DNA of 7,796 bases from Cytophagales bacterium (GCA_003537495.1 DPSB01000180.1:1-7796); one strand, 5' to 3'; numbered from the stretch's first letter, positions 1-6,896 are shown. The notes: a model not told the origin generated them from the letters alone. A program made the numbers and translations.

Positions 1-1432
1 TGTACCCCCGACCGAGGTAAAGGAAATTGCGAGAGTCTTTAAACTCTTCGGCAATCTTTTTTATCTGATCGTTGAGCCTCAAAACCTTTTCAACTTTAGT
101 GGGAAGGTTTTCCATTTCCACTAAGAGCTCAGTCAGTTTCTGTTCGGTAATGGTTCCTTTCTTCTGGGCAACAATCAAGGCAATCATGTTCAGCACGGTA
201 AGTTGTGCAGTAAACGCTTTTGTGCTGGCCACTCCAATTTCTGGCCCGGCATGGGTGTAAGCACCGGCATGTGTAGCGCGTGCAATGGAAGAGCCCACTA
301 CGTTACAAACTCCAAAAATGATAGCGCCCTTAGATTTAGCCAATTCGATTGCCGCTAAGGTATCGGCTGTTTCACCAGATTGCGAAATGGCAATTACTAC
401 ATCACCTTCGCGCACAATCGGGTTGCGATACCGAAATTCTGAGGCATACTCAACTTCAACAGGTATGCGACAAAACTCTTCAAAGAAATACTCGGCTACT
501 AATCCGGCATGCCACGAAGTACCACACGCCACAATAATAATCCGATCGGCCTGTACGAGTTTATTCAGGTATTCGCGCAAACCACCTAAGACTAATCGGC
601 CCGAAGCAGAATCCAAACGACCGCGCATACAATCTTTAATGGAACGAGGTTGCTCAAAAATTTCTTTAAGCATGAAATGTTCATAGCCCCCTTTTTCAAT
701 AGCCTCCAATTCCAGATCAACCGTTTGAACGTATGGTGTAAGCGGAAGATTAGAAGTGTCTTTAATGGTAAGCTTACCATTATCAATAATGGCGATTTCC
801 TGATCGTTTAAATACACCACCTCATTGGTGTATTCAATTATGGGAGTTGCATCTGAGGCCATAAAAAATTCGCCCCGGCCAACACCTAACACCAACGGAC
901 TTCCCTTACGGGCTGCAATTAGTAAGTTGGGTTGATGTACCGACATAACTACTATCGCGTAAGCCCCAACTACTTTGGTTAGAGCTAATCGCACTGCTTC
1001 GTCTAGTGTACATTTTTCATTTTGTTGAATGTCTTCGATAAAATGAATGAATACTTCTGTATCAGTTTCGCTTAAAAAGGTATGCCCCTTACGCAACAAA
1101 TCTTGTTTTAGGGCTGCATAGTTTTCGATAATGCCATTGTGAATAATGGCTAAGTTTTTTGTTGCTGAATAATGTGGGTGTGCATTCTCATCGTTAGGCT
1201 CGCCATGTGTTGCCCAACGGGTGTGGCCCATACCAATAGTGCTATTTAGATTTTGGCCTTTAACAAAATTCTCAAGCTCGGTAACCTTACCTTTTTTTTT
1301 GTACACGTTAAGGCCACCATTTAAAAGTGCAATACCGGTACTATCATAGCCGCGGTATTCCAATCGCTTCAGGCCCTTTATAATTACTTCGTGAGCCTGA
1401 CGGTGGCCCACATACGCCACTATACCACACAT
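1..1432 (-). CDS. glmS: Glutamine--fructose-6-phosphate aminotransferase (isomerizing), 3' end outside window
   Basis: GlmS makes glucosamine-6-phosphate from fructose-6-phosphate and glutamine, the first committed step towards UDP-GlcNAc for peptidoglycan and lipid A; it is a cytoplasmic enzyme. The ATG at 1432 gives MCGIVAYVGH, so Cys2 becomes the N-terminal nucleophile of the class II glutaminase domain after Met removal. Further glutaminase motifs are EYRGYDSTG (25-33), HTRWATHG (70-77), HNG (98-100) and SETDTE (121-126). The first sugar-isomerase (SIS) domain shows ACGTSWHAG (302-310), SQSGET (350-355) and STKAFTAQ (403-410). The window holds 477 codons, ending at LGRGY in the second SIS domain. 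About 135 residues are missing, including the C-terminal catalytic segment. The start lies 6 bases after the DUF4270 stop, which implies co-transcription. No glmS ribozyme can fit in that gap. A run of nine A bases encodes Lys45-47. Identification is very secure. Confidence 0.97.
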   Translation of the reverse strand, partial: MCGIVAYVGHRQAHEVIIKGLKRLEYRGYDSTGIALLNGGLNVYKKKGKVTELENFVKGQNLNSTIGMGHTRWATHGEPNDENAHPHYSATKNLAIIHNGIIENYAALKQDLLRKGHTFLSETDTEVFIHFIEDIQQNEKCTLDEAVRLALTKVVGAYAIVVMSVHQPNLLIAARKGSPLVLGVGRGEFFMASDATPIIEYTNEVVYLNDQEIAIIDNGKLTIKDTSNLPLTPYVQTVDLELEAIEKGGYEHFMLKEIFEQPRSIKDCMRGRLDSASGRLVLGGLREYLNKLVQADRIIIVACGTSWHAGLVAEYFFEEFCRIPVEVEYASEFRYRNPIVREGDVVIAISQSGETADTLAAIELAKSKGAIIFGVCNVVGSSIARATHAGAYTHAGPEIGVASTKAFTAQLTVLNMIALIVAQKKGTITEQKLTELLVEMENLPTKVEKVLRLNDQIKKIAEEFKDSRNFLYLGRGY

Positions 1433-1438
1433 AGGTTT

Positions 1439-2899
1439 TTAGTTTGCAGGAATATTAGGTCGTGTATAATAAACTTTCAACTTGATATTATCTTTATTGA
1501 ATACTGCCCGGTTAACTGTTTTGGTAGGTGTAGGCGAAATAGGAACCAAAGCCCAATCGGTATACCGTTTTGCTTCTTTGAGGGCATACAATTGCTGGAA
1601 GAACAGTGTTGGGTAAGAGACAAACTTGTTATTATCCTTTTGGTAGGTAAGGCCTAGCAAAGTAGTAGCATCGGTTATGGCATAAGGGGCAGAAAAAGCA
1701 TCATTACTTAAAAAGTTACCCATTACTATTTTATTCTTGAAAGAAACATATTCTGCTGAATCTTTATCGGCAGTTAAGGTCAGTTTTCTAAACTTATTAT
1801 CTTCATCCAACATAATCAGGCCCATAATTGGATATTCAAAATCTCCAGGTTCGGCAACATTATCAATTAATAATTCTGCCGAGTTGATGATAACATTTGG
1901 GTATTCATCAATCAGATCATAGAATCCTGAAAAATCAAGTTTGGTTGCAATACCAATACCCGACTGAACATACCTATTTAATGGAGGTAAAAATTCTTCG
2001 TGATAATTGGTAAGTCCACTTAGTTCGGTCGATGATCGATCTGATGTAATGTTTGAGAACGAAACCCCAGTAAGCAAAAATGTTCTTGTACCAACGGTCT
2101 CGCCTGTATGATAGTAAACCGTTAATGAAGAATTCGAGGTATTACTAATTCCGGCTATTGTTTCTGATACGGTGGGAACGATAGCCAAACCCTTAATTCG
2201 TTCTTTGAAAAGATTGAAGTTGGAAAAATTTTCATCTTCAGGATCAATGGAGTCGAACAAACGCTGACCGTAATTCTGGGCCAACTTAATTTTCACTACA
2301 ATTAACGAGTCGGCATCGGTATCATTCAATTCCTTGTCGAACAAAACCTGATCAATTGTGGTGGCAACTGAACCAATTGCGGTTGGATTGTAAGTAGCAG
2401 AAGATTTGGAGAAATAGATGTTTTGTAATGATAGCGATTCCGTAATCTCATGAATTGATAATTCGAAAGGAGTAGGGTCATCTGCGTCTGGCCCATAATT
2501 ATAAAAATCAAACCTGAGTTGTAAGATGGCTGAATCGAAAACAGAGCCGCCCGGAATAAAACTGGTAATATCAGAAGGTCTGATTTGTGAAAATCCCTTG
2601 GCTGTTACTTCACCCATCAATGGATCGGAGTAGGAACCTACCAGTAACCGGGTAGTTTCTGTTGATAAATAATTCATACTACGTACCGAATCCAACAGAA
2701 TAATACTGCTGGATACAGGTATTTCTTCGTAGTAAACTTTAAAGCGCTGATCATCGCCCCTGAACCCTAACAGGTTCAGGTCTTCTTCGCACGAAAATAA
2801 AATGGCAGTGAACAAGAAAAGGTGGGCCTTAGCCCACCAGCTCTGTATAAAGGTTGTAGAACGATTCGGTGTAGTTATCGTCTTTCTCAATGGCTTCAA
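1439..2899 (-). CDS. DUF4270 family lipoprotein (start uncertain)
   Basis: Function unknown; the family (PF14092, recalled) consists of Bacteroidota surface or periplasmic lipoproteins. The open frame gives up to 486 residues. A Lys (residue 24, counted from 2899) precedes a hydrophobic run that ends in the lipobox LFSC, with Cys37 at 2789-2791, followed by acidic EED. The mature protein is beta-rich. It carries the family pattern LVGSYSDPLMGEV (86-98), then DSAILQLRF, and near the C-terminus NRAVFNKDNIKLKVYY. No ATG lies upstream of the lipobox. The possible starts are TTG at 2899 or 2890, both inside the preceding GT5-like gene, or TTG at 2815, which leaves only 8 residues before the Cys. 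The first in-frame ATG (2677) would remove the signal altogether. I give the longest frame; the charged n-region favours a start upstream of 2830, but this is inference. The gene sits between the GT5-like gene and glmS. Confidence 0.88.
   Translation of the reverse strand: MKPLRKTITTPNRSTTFIQSWWAKAHLFLFTAILFSCEEDLNLLGFRGDDQRFKVYYEEIPVSSSIILLDSVRSMNYLSTETTRLLVGSYSDPLMGEVTAKGFSQIRPSDITSFIPGGSVFDSAILQLRFDFYNYGPDADDPTPFELSIHEITESLSLQNIYFSKSSATYNPTAIGSVATTIDQVLFDKELNDTDADSLIVVKIKLAQNYGQRLFDSIDPEDENFSNFNLFKERIKGLAIVPTVSETIAGISNTSNSSLTVYYHTGETVGTRTFLLTGVSFSNITSDRSSTELSGLTNYHEEFLPPLNRYVQSGIGIATKLDFSGFYDLIDEYPNVIINSAELLIDNVAEPGDFEYPIMGLIMLDEDNKFRKLTLTADKDSAEYVSFKNKIVMGNFLSNDAFSAPYAITDATTLLGLTYQKDNNKFVSYPTLFFQQLYALKEAKRYTDWALVPISPTPTKTVNRAVFNKDNIKLKVYYTRPNIPAN
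2821..2838 (-). terminator. Terminator-like hairpin at the GT5-like gene stop codon
   Basis: On the minus strand GGTGGGC-TAAG-GCCCACC forms a perfect 7-bp, GC-rich stem with a 4-base loop, followed by TTTTCTTGTT (2820-2811). The loop contains the TAA stop of the GT5-like gene (2829-2831). The shape fits an intrinsic terminator or attenuator, although the T-run is interrupted. It lies inside the reading frame of the downstream DUF4270 gene, just before the hydrophobic part of its signal peptide. If active, it would reduce transcription of DUF4270 and glmS relative to the first gene. Confidence 0.55.
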
Positions 2900-3632
2900 C
2901 TTTTGTCTCTTTTAGCTTCTTAACTAATCCTTCTAACTTTTTATTGTCCCCGGCTGTAGAAACCACATCCGAGAATTGCGCGCCTAATTTAATAAAGCCT
3001 TCGTAATCGGCAGTTTTCAGATGGCCCAGCATATTATCTTCAATATCCATCATGCGTACTTTGCCCATCAAATCGCCTTTAAACTTGTGTGTAAAGCTAT
3101 TGTTGTAGATGGTGAAAACCGTTTTAGTGTTTTTGAACAACGGATCGTTCTTATACGTGGTTTTCAAATACAATGGAATGAAGCTGGTAATCCAATCGTT
3201 ACAATGAACAATATCGGGTGCCCAGCCTAGTTTGCGTACAGTTTCAATTACGCCTTTGCAGAAGAAGATGGCACGCTCGTCATTATCTTCATAAAACTTG
3301 TTTTCCTTATCGTGAAAAACATGTTTGCGGTGGAAATAATCTTCATTATCGATAAAATACACCTGCAGTTTGGCATTGGGTATTGAAGCCACCTTAATGA
3401 TCAAAGGTTTTTCTTCATCACCCACAGCAATGTTAATTCCTGAAAGTCGCACTACTTCGTGTAACCGATTCTTTCTCTCATTAATCAACCCAAACCTCGG
3501 CACCAGAATTCGGATTTCCATTCCTTTTTCCTGCATGGCTTGCGGAAGTTTTCTTACAAATTCAGAAACTTCCGTAGTCTGCAAAAATGGATTGATCTCG
3601 CTGGCTACATAAAGAATACGGATTTTAGACAT
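2829..3632 (-). CDS. Stand-alone GT5 (glycogen/starch synthase N-terminal) domain protein, probably not a normal synthase
   Basis: This 267-residue protein aligns by eye with the N-terminal half of GlgA. It shares the ILYVASEINPF opening, a YFIDNEDYF segment (92-100) followed by DNDERAIFFCKG (116-127), and VHCNDW (142-147). The C-terminal GT1-like Rossmann domain is absent, and glmS or DUF4270 do not supply it. The ADP-glucose-binding KTGG motif of GlgA (K15 in E. coli) is replaced by QTTE (18-21), and the usual FTxHN is FTIYN (173-177). The retained fold with lost key residues suggests a non-catalytic or altered-substrate role. From recollection, homologues of this size, annotated 'glycogen/starch synthase', sit beside panC in many Bacteroidota. 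The start ATG at 3632 is chosen over an upstream TTG (3740) because it matches the family start SKIRILYVASE and lies about 30 bases after a good promoter; the longer frame would run through that promoter. Confidence 0.88.
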   Translation of the reverse strand: MSKIRILYVASEINPFLQTTEVSEFVRKLPQAMQEKGMEIRILVPRFGLINERKNRLHEVVRLSGINIAVGDEEKPLIIKVASIPNAKLQVYFIDNEDYFHRKHVFHDKENKFYEDNDERAIFFCKGVIETVRKLGWAPDIVHCNDWITSFIPLYLKTTYKNDPLFKNTKTVFTIYNNSFTHKFKGDLMGKVRMMDIEDNMLGHLKTADYEGFIKLGAQFSDVVSTAGDNKKLEGLVKKLKETKVEAIEKDDNYTESFYNLYTELVG

Positions 3633-3669
3633 GATCTTGTTTTTAAGTTCTGTATAGAAAATTGGACTA

Positions 3670-3700
3670 CAAAAGTACGGAATTTTAACCCCGGGTTCAA
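3670..3700 (-). promoter_or_regulatory. Bacteroidota-type promoter for the GT5-like/DUF4270/glmS operon
   Basis: On the minus strand TTG (3700-3698) is followed after 20 bases by TACTTTTG (3677-3670). This fits the Bacteroidota primary sigma consensus TTG-N19-21-TAnnTTTG. Transcription would begin near 3663, leaving a leader of about 30 bases before the ATG at 3632. I found no comparable promoter at the DUF4270-glmS junction, so this one probably drives all three genes. Confidence 0.7.
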
Positions 3701-3721
3701 CTAATCTTCCGCCATTAGGCC

Positions 3722-3729
3722 TATATTTG
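3722..3729 (+). promoter_or_regulatory. -7 element of the panC promoter
   Basis: TATATTTG is a perfect match to the Bacteroidota TAnnTTTG element. It lies 23 bases upstream of the panC ATG, so the leader would be about 15-20 bases. No clear TTG is found 19-21 bases upstream; the nearest weak candidate is TTC at 3696-3698. That position overlaps the TTG of the divergent minus-strand promoter, so the two promoters share their upstream DNA. Confidence 0.6.
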
Positions 3730-3752
3730 GCACCCTTCAAAAAAGCCCTGAA

Positions 3753-4601
3753 ATGGAGATTTTTAAGGAAATCGCTTCCCTTAAAGCCTTTTTAAAACAG
3801 TTTCGGCAACCCGGAGATTCTATCGGGTTTGTGCCTACCATGGGGGCCCTTCACGCTGGGCATCTGGCTCTGGTTGAAGCTTCCCGAAAGGAAAACACCC
3901 TTACAGTTTGTAGCATTTTTGTAAATCCAACTCAGTTTAATAACCCTGGCGATCTGGCAAAATACCCCAACACGCTGCAGCATGATGTTGAGTTATTGAA
4001 AAAAGTTGGGTGCGATGTTCTGTTTTGTCCAACACAAACCGAAATGTATCCGCATCAGGATCATATCCGTTTTGACTTTGGATTTTTAGATAAGATTCTG
4101 GAAGGAGAGTTCAGGCCGGGGCATTTTAGTGGAGTAGGGCTGGTGGTTTCTAAACTGCTGAATATTGTGGCCCCACAGCGAGCTTACTTTGGTCAGAAAG
4201 ATTTTCAGCAGACAATGATTGTACGCAAACTGGTTGCCGATTTGAATCTGGATGTTGAGCTAAAGCTTGTTCCCATTATGCGCGAACCAGACGGACTGGC
4301 CATGTCATCGCGCAACGCCAGGCTTTCGGCCGATCAGCGTATAAATGCTTTGGTATTTTATAAGGGATTACAAAAAGCTAAAACACTTTTGCTCGCGGGT
4401 GAGGAGTTTGAAAACGTTAAAGTAGAGGTTAAACAGTTCTGCGAAAGCCAACCTGAAATTAAACTGGAGTATTTAGCATTAGCAGATTCCACAAACTTAT
4501 CGTTGATAAAAAGCGTTACACCGCAAAGTATTTTGCTGATTGCCGGTTATGCTGGCGAAGTGCGATTGATTGATAATTTGATGATGAACGATGAGAATTG
4601 A
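3753..4601 (+). CDS. panC: Pantoate--beta-alanine ligase (pantothenate synthetase)
   Basis: PanC joins pantoate and beta-alanine with ATP, through a pantoyl-adenylate, to make pantothenate, the precursor of coenzyme A; it is cytoplasmic. The 282 residues match the usual family length. Motifs visible in order are MGALHAGH with the nucleotidyl-transferase HxGH signature (34-37), SIFVNPTQF (54-62), [12 protein letters not shown] (117-128), YFGQKDFQQ (145-153) and MSSRN (184-188, the KMSKS-like loop). The ATG at 3753 places the start close behind a TATATTTG promoter element. The last 11 bases overlap panD, indicating translational coupling with the enzyme that makes its beta-alanine substrate. 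No panB is present in the window. Identification is secure. Confidence 0.97.
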   Translation: MEIFKEIASLKAFLKQFRQPGDSIGFVPTMGALHAGHLALVEASRKENTLTVCSIFVNPTQFNNPGDLAKYPNTLQHDVELLKKVGCDVLFCPTQTEMYPHQDHIRFDFGFLDKILEGEFRPGHFSGVGLVVSKLLNIVAPQRAYFGQKDFQQTMIVRKLVADLNLDVELKLVPIMREPDGLAMSSRNARLSADQRINALVFYKGLQKAKTLLLAGEEFENVKVEVKQFCESQPEIKLEYLALADSTNLSLIKSVTPQSILLIAGYAGEVRLIDNLMMNDEN

Positions 4602-4938
4602 AGTTTTAAAATCGAAGATACACCGGGTAAAAATTACGCAAGCCGAACTTCATTATGTAGGAAGTATTACCATAGATGAAAATCTGTTGGATGCCGCCAA
4701 CCTGATAGAAGGCGAAAAAGTGCAGGTAGTAAACATAAACAATGGCGAGCGACTGGAAACGTACGTAATTAAAGGCGAACGCAACACCGGCACGGTTTGC
4801 TTGAATGGCCCTGCCGCACGCAAAGCACAAGTGGGCGATACGGTAATTATTATTTCGTATGCCTCAATGGAAATGGAAGAAGCGCGTACCTTTAAGCCTT
4901 CGTTAATTTTTCCCGGCCCCGATAATTTGCTGAACTAA
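4591..4938 (+). CDS. panD: Aspartate 1-decarboxylase precursor (pyruvoyl enzyme)
   Basis: PanD decarboxylates L-aspartate to beta-alanine for pantothenate synthesis. The 115-residue proenzyme cleaves itself between Gly24 and Ser25; the sequence HYVGSITID shows this site, and Ser25 becomes the pyruvoyl cofactor of the alpha chain. Other conserved residues seen are K9, Y22, R54, T57 and Y58 in the active-site region, and the segment [16 protein letters not shown]. The start ATG overlaps the end of panC in another frame by 11 bases. The two genes therefore form a tight unit that supplies beta-alanine directly to PanC. Length and motifs are normal. Confidence 0.97.
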   Translation: MRIEVLKSKIHRVKITQAELHYVGSITIDENLLDAANLIEGEKVQVVNINNGERLETYVIKGERNTGTVCLNGPAARKAQVGDTVIIISYASMEMEEARTFKPSLIFPGPDNLLN

Positions 4939-4940
4939 TC

Positions 4941-5939
4941 TTGCATCCCAAACTAAAAGCAGCTTTACAGTATTTAATAATCTTCGCGATTACGATTGCG
5001 CTTTTGTGGCTTTCGTTGCGCGGGTTGGTAGTTGCTGAGGGCGAAAACAAATCAGAGTTTCTTTGGAACGCCTGGAAGCGATGCAACAAAGGCTACCTTC
5101 TATTAATGGCTGTAGTGGCAATGGTCAGCCATGCCTTGCGGGCCGAGCGGTGGCGGATGTTACTTGCACCAACGGGTAATGTTATTTCTTTTGGTAATAG
5201 TTTTCTTTCGTTGATGATTGGCTATCTCGTAAACCTGGCCGTACCCCGTGGTGGTGAAGTATCGCGTTGCTACAATCTTTATAAGTTAGAACAAACACCC
5301 ATTGAAGTATCGTTTGGTACGGTAGTGGTTGAGCGCTTGATTGATTTAATCTGTTTGATCGCATTGATAGCGCTTTCATTTATTGTAGAATGGGATAAAT
5401 TAAAAGGCTTTATCGATACACTTCCGTTTGCATCGGGAGAAAGATCATACACCATTTGGATTGTGGTGGGCGTGGCTGGTATTGGTATATTGATTGGTGG
5501 TGTGTACCTGATTCGTAGAAATGAAAAACTAAAGAAATTATTTCTGGGTTTTAAAGAGGGATTGATGGCGGTATTCCGTCTTAAAAACAAAACACTTTTT
5601 GTTTTTTATTCCATTACAATTTGGGCTTTATATTTTTTAATGAGCTACATGGTTGTATTAGCTTTTCCAGAAACCAGTAATCTGGGCATAAGTGCTGTGC
5701 TTACTTTGTTTGCTATTGGTGCTATCGCCATGGCGGCACCCCTGCCGGGTGGTGCGGGTTCTTATCACACGTTGGTGCCGTTGGGGTTGGTAACACTATA
5801 TAATTTGCCAAAGGCCGATGCCATTGCGTTTGTATTCATTTTTCACGGCTGGCAAACTTTTGTAATGATTGTGGCCGGAATAATATCTTTGCTCATCAGC
5901 TATGCGTTAATTCGATTGAAGAAGCAGCCGGAAAAATAA
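4941..5939 (+). CDS. Lysylphosphatidylglycerol synthase TM-domain (UPF0104/AglD-like) membrane protein
   Basis: This 332-residue integral membrane protein has about eight hydrophobic segments, roughly at 11-31, 52-66, 88-101, 128-149, 171-191, 218-241, 248-267 and 285-325. Family hallmarks are ALRAERWRMLL (65-75), AVPRGGEVSR (100-109), VVVERLIDL and PLPGGAGSYH. The family resembles the flippase-like half of MprF, but the soluble aminoacyl-transferase half is absent, so lysyl-PG synthesis itself is unlikely; transport or flipping of a lipid is an inference. The only possible start is TTG at 4941, since an in-frame stop lies at 4923-4925 and the first ATG is 55 codons in, past the first membrane segment. 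It starts 2 bases after the panD stop, indicating reinitiation or coupling. From recollection, panC-panD followed by this family recurs in Bacteroidota. Confidence 0.9.
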   Translation: MHPKLKAALQYLIIFAITIALLWLSLRGLVVAEGENKSEFLWNAWKRCNKGYLLLMAVVAMVSHALRAERWRMLLAPTGNVISFGNSFLSLMIGYLVNLAVPRGGEVSRCYNLYKLEQTPIEVSFGTVVVERLIDLICLIALIALSFIVEWDKLKGFIDTLPFASGERSYTIWIVVGVAGIGILIGGVYLIRRNEKLKKLFLGFKEGLMAVFRLKNKTLFVFYSITIWALYFLMSYMVVLAFPETSNLGISAVLTLFAIGAIAMAAPLPGGAGSYHTLVPLGLVTLYNLPKADAIAFVFIFHGWQTFVMIVAGIISLLISYALIRLKKQPEK

Positions 5940-6136
5940 GTCTTAAAACAATTATCGCCCTTGATTTCGGGGCTTGTTTCTGATATTTTGGTGATTGAAA
6001 GTGACTATTTGACAGGAAATTTTGTTGGCGCAGATGTTGTAAAATGAAAGCGGTGTGGTAAAGAATACTAACTTAAATTTAGCATAAAGGCCCACACCCA
6101 GAATTGTTGAAAGTTTAAACATAAACAAATAAAACT
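5940..6136. other. Intergenic region with weak hairpin, inverted repeat and A-rich leader
   Basis: No gene is seen in these 197 bases. A short hairpin, GCCC (5957-5960) with GGGC (5970-5973) followed by TTGTTT, could be a weak terminator for the pan operon. Two imperfect promoter-like elements are present. One is TTG (5961-5963), 20 bases, then TATTTTG (5984-5990), which is one base short of consensus; the other is TAAATTTA (6074-6081) without a clear TTG upstream. A 7-bp inverted repeat, GGTGTGG (6052-6058) and CCACACC (6092-6098), brackets the second element. The stretch just before the peptidase start is A-rich, as is typical of Bacteroidota leaders. None of these is firm. Confidence 0.3.
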
Positions 6137-6838
6137 ATGGCACTAGGACCATTAATCATTACAGGATTCTTCATGCTGGTGGGTTGGATTGTAAGCTCAC
6201 GATTGAAGAACAAATTCAAAAAGTATTCAGAAATCCGGCTTACAAAAGATTTAACAGGTGCAGAGGTGGCAAGGCTTATGTTGGCCGATAGTGGAATTGC
6301 TGATGTGCAGGTTATTTCTGTTGAAGGCCAGCTAACAGATCATTACAATCCGGCTAACAAAACCGTTAACTTAAGTCATGATGTTTACCATGGTCGCAAT
6401 GCTGCGGCAACTGCAGTGGCCGCGCACGAGTGTGGCCATGCTGTACAACACGCCAAAGCCTATAGTTGGTTACAGTTTCGTTCGGCTATGGTGCCCATTC
6501 AAAATATTAGCGCTAAAGTGATTAACTTCATTTTTATCGCTATGATGTTTGGTGCTTATGCATTGGGAGGAATTTTCTCACCCGATTTAGCATTGAAGGT
6601 AATTATTGCGTGTTATGGTGTATTCGCGCTGTTTGCTTTGGTAACGCTGCCGGTTGAGTTTGATGCCAGCAAAAGAGCGTTAGCCTGGGTTGAGGCTCGC
6701 GGTATTGTAACTCGCCAGGAACATGACATGGCAAAAGATGCGCTGAACAGTGCAGCTATGACTTATGTAGTGGCGGCCGATGGTGCAATAACCATGTTGT
6801 TATATTATGTAATGATCTTTTTAGGAAGAAGAGATTAA
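6137..6838 (+). CDS. Membrane zinc metallopeptidase, YugP-like (PF04298)
   Basis: This is a 233-residue membrane-anchored zinc protease of the Zn_peptidase_2 family (Bacillus YugP type); its substrate is unknown. An N-terminal hydrophobic segment (3-20) is followed by a cytoplasm- or periplasm-exposed domain with DHYNP (68-72), the zinc-binding HECGH (97-101) followed by AVQHA, and EFDASKRA (174-181), where Glu174 is the likely third zinc ligand. Hydrophobic segments at about 128-146, 152-172 and 215-229 are probable membrane spans. Full family length with all key residues suggests an active enzyme. The ATG at 6137 follows an A-rich leader with no Shine-Dalgarno sequence. It appears to be a single-gene unit, with a gap upstream and a strong terminator 27 bases downstream. 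Confidence 0.92.
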   Translation: MALGPLIITGFFMLVGWIVSSRLKNKFKKYSEIRLTKDLTGAEVARLMLADSGIADVQVISVEGQLTDHYNPANKTVNLSHDVYHGRNAAATAVAAHECGHAVQHAKAYSWLQFRSAMVPIQNISAKVINFIFIAMMFGAYALGGIFSPDLALKVIIACYGVFALFALVTLPVEFDASKRALAWVEARGIVTRQEHDMAKDALNSAAMTYVVAADGAITMLLYYVMIFLGRRD

Positions 6839-6865
6839 TCCTTCTCATAAAACTATAAAATTGCG

Positions 6866-6896
6866 AGCCTGAGCTAACCCTCAGGCTTCTTTTTTT
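6866..6896 (+). terminator. Intrinsic terminator after the zinc metallopeptidase gene
   Basis: AGCCTGAG (6866-6873) pairs perfectly with CTCAGGCT (6880-6887) around the loop CTAACC, and is followed by TTCTTTTTTT. This is a classic rho-independent terminator, 27 bases after the peptidase stop codon. It separates the peptidase gene from the acyl-CoA dehydrogenase gene. Confidence 0.9.

Noticed and set aside
285..686. 133-codon plus-strand open frame
   Set aside because: It lies antisense to glmS, whose protein matches its family across the whole stretch; the plus-strand translation shows no recognisable domain.
1433..1438. glmS ribozyme/riboswitch upstream of glmS
   Set aside because: Only 6 bases separate glmS from the upstream gene, so the roughly 150-base ribozyme cannot fit; none is seen within the end of DUF4270 either.
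3633..3740. Longer N-terminus for the GT5-like protein, from TTG at 3740
   Set aside because: The extra 36 residues resemble no family N-terminus and would span the promoter at 3670-3700.
5279..5590. 103-codon minus-strand open frame
   Set aside because: It is antisense to the UPF0104-type membrane protein gene, and its composition is that of a reversed hydrophobic coding sequence.
5946..5979. Strong terminator after the pan operon
   Set aside because: The stem is only 4 bp with a 9-base loop and a poor T-run; I mention it as a weak candidate within the intergenic entry instead.
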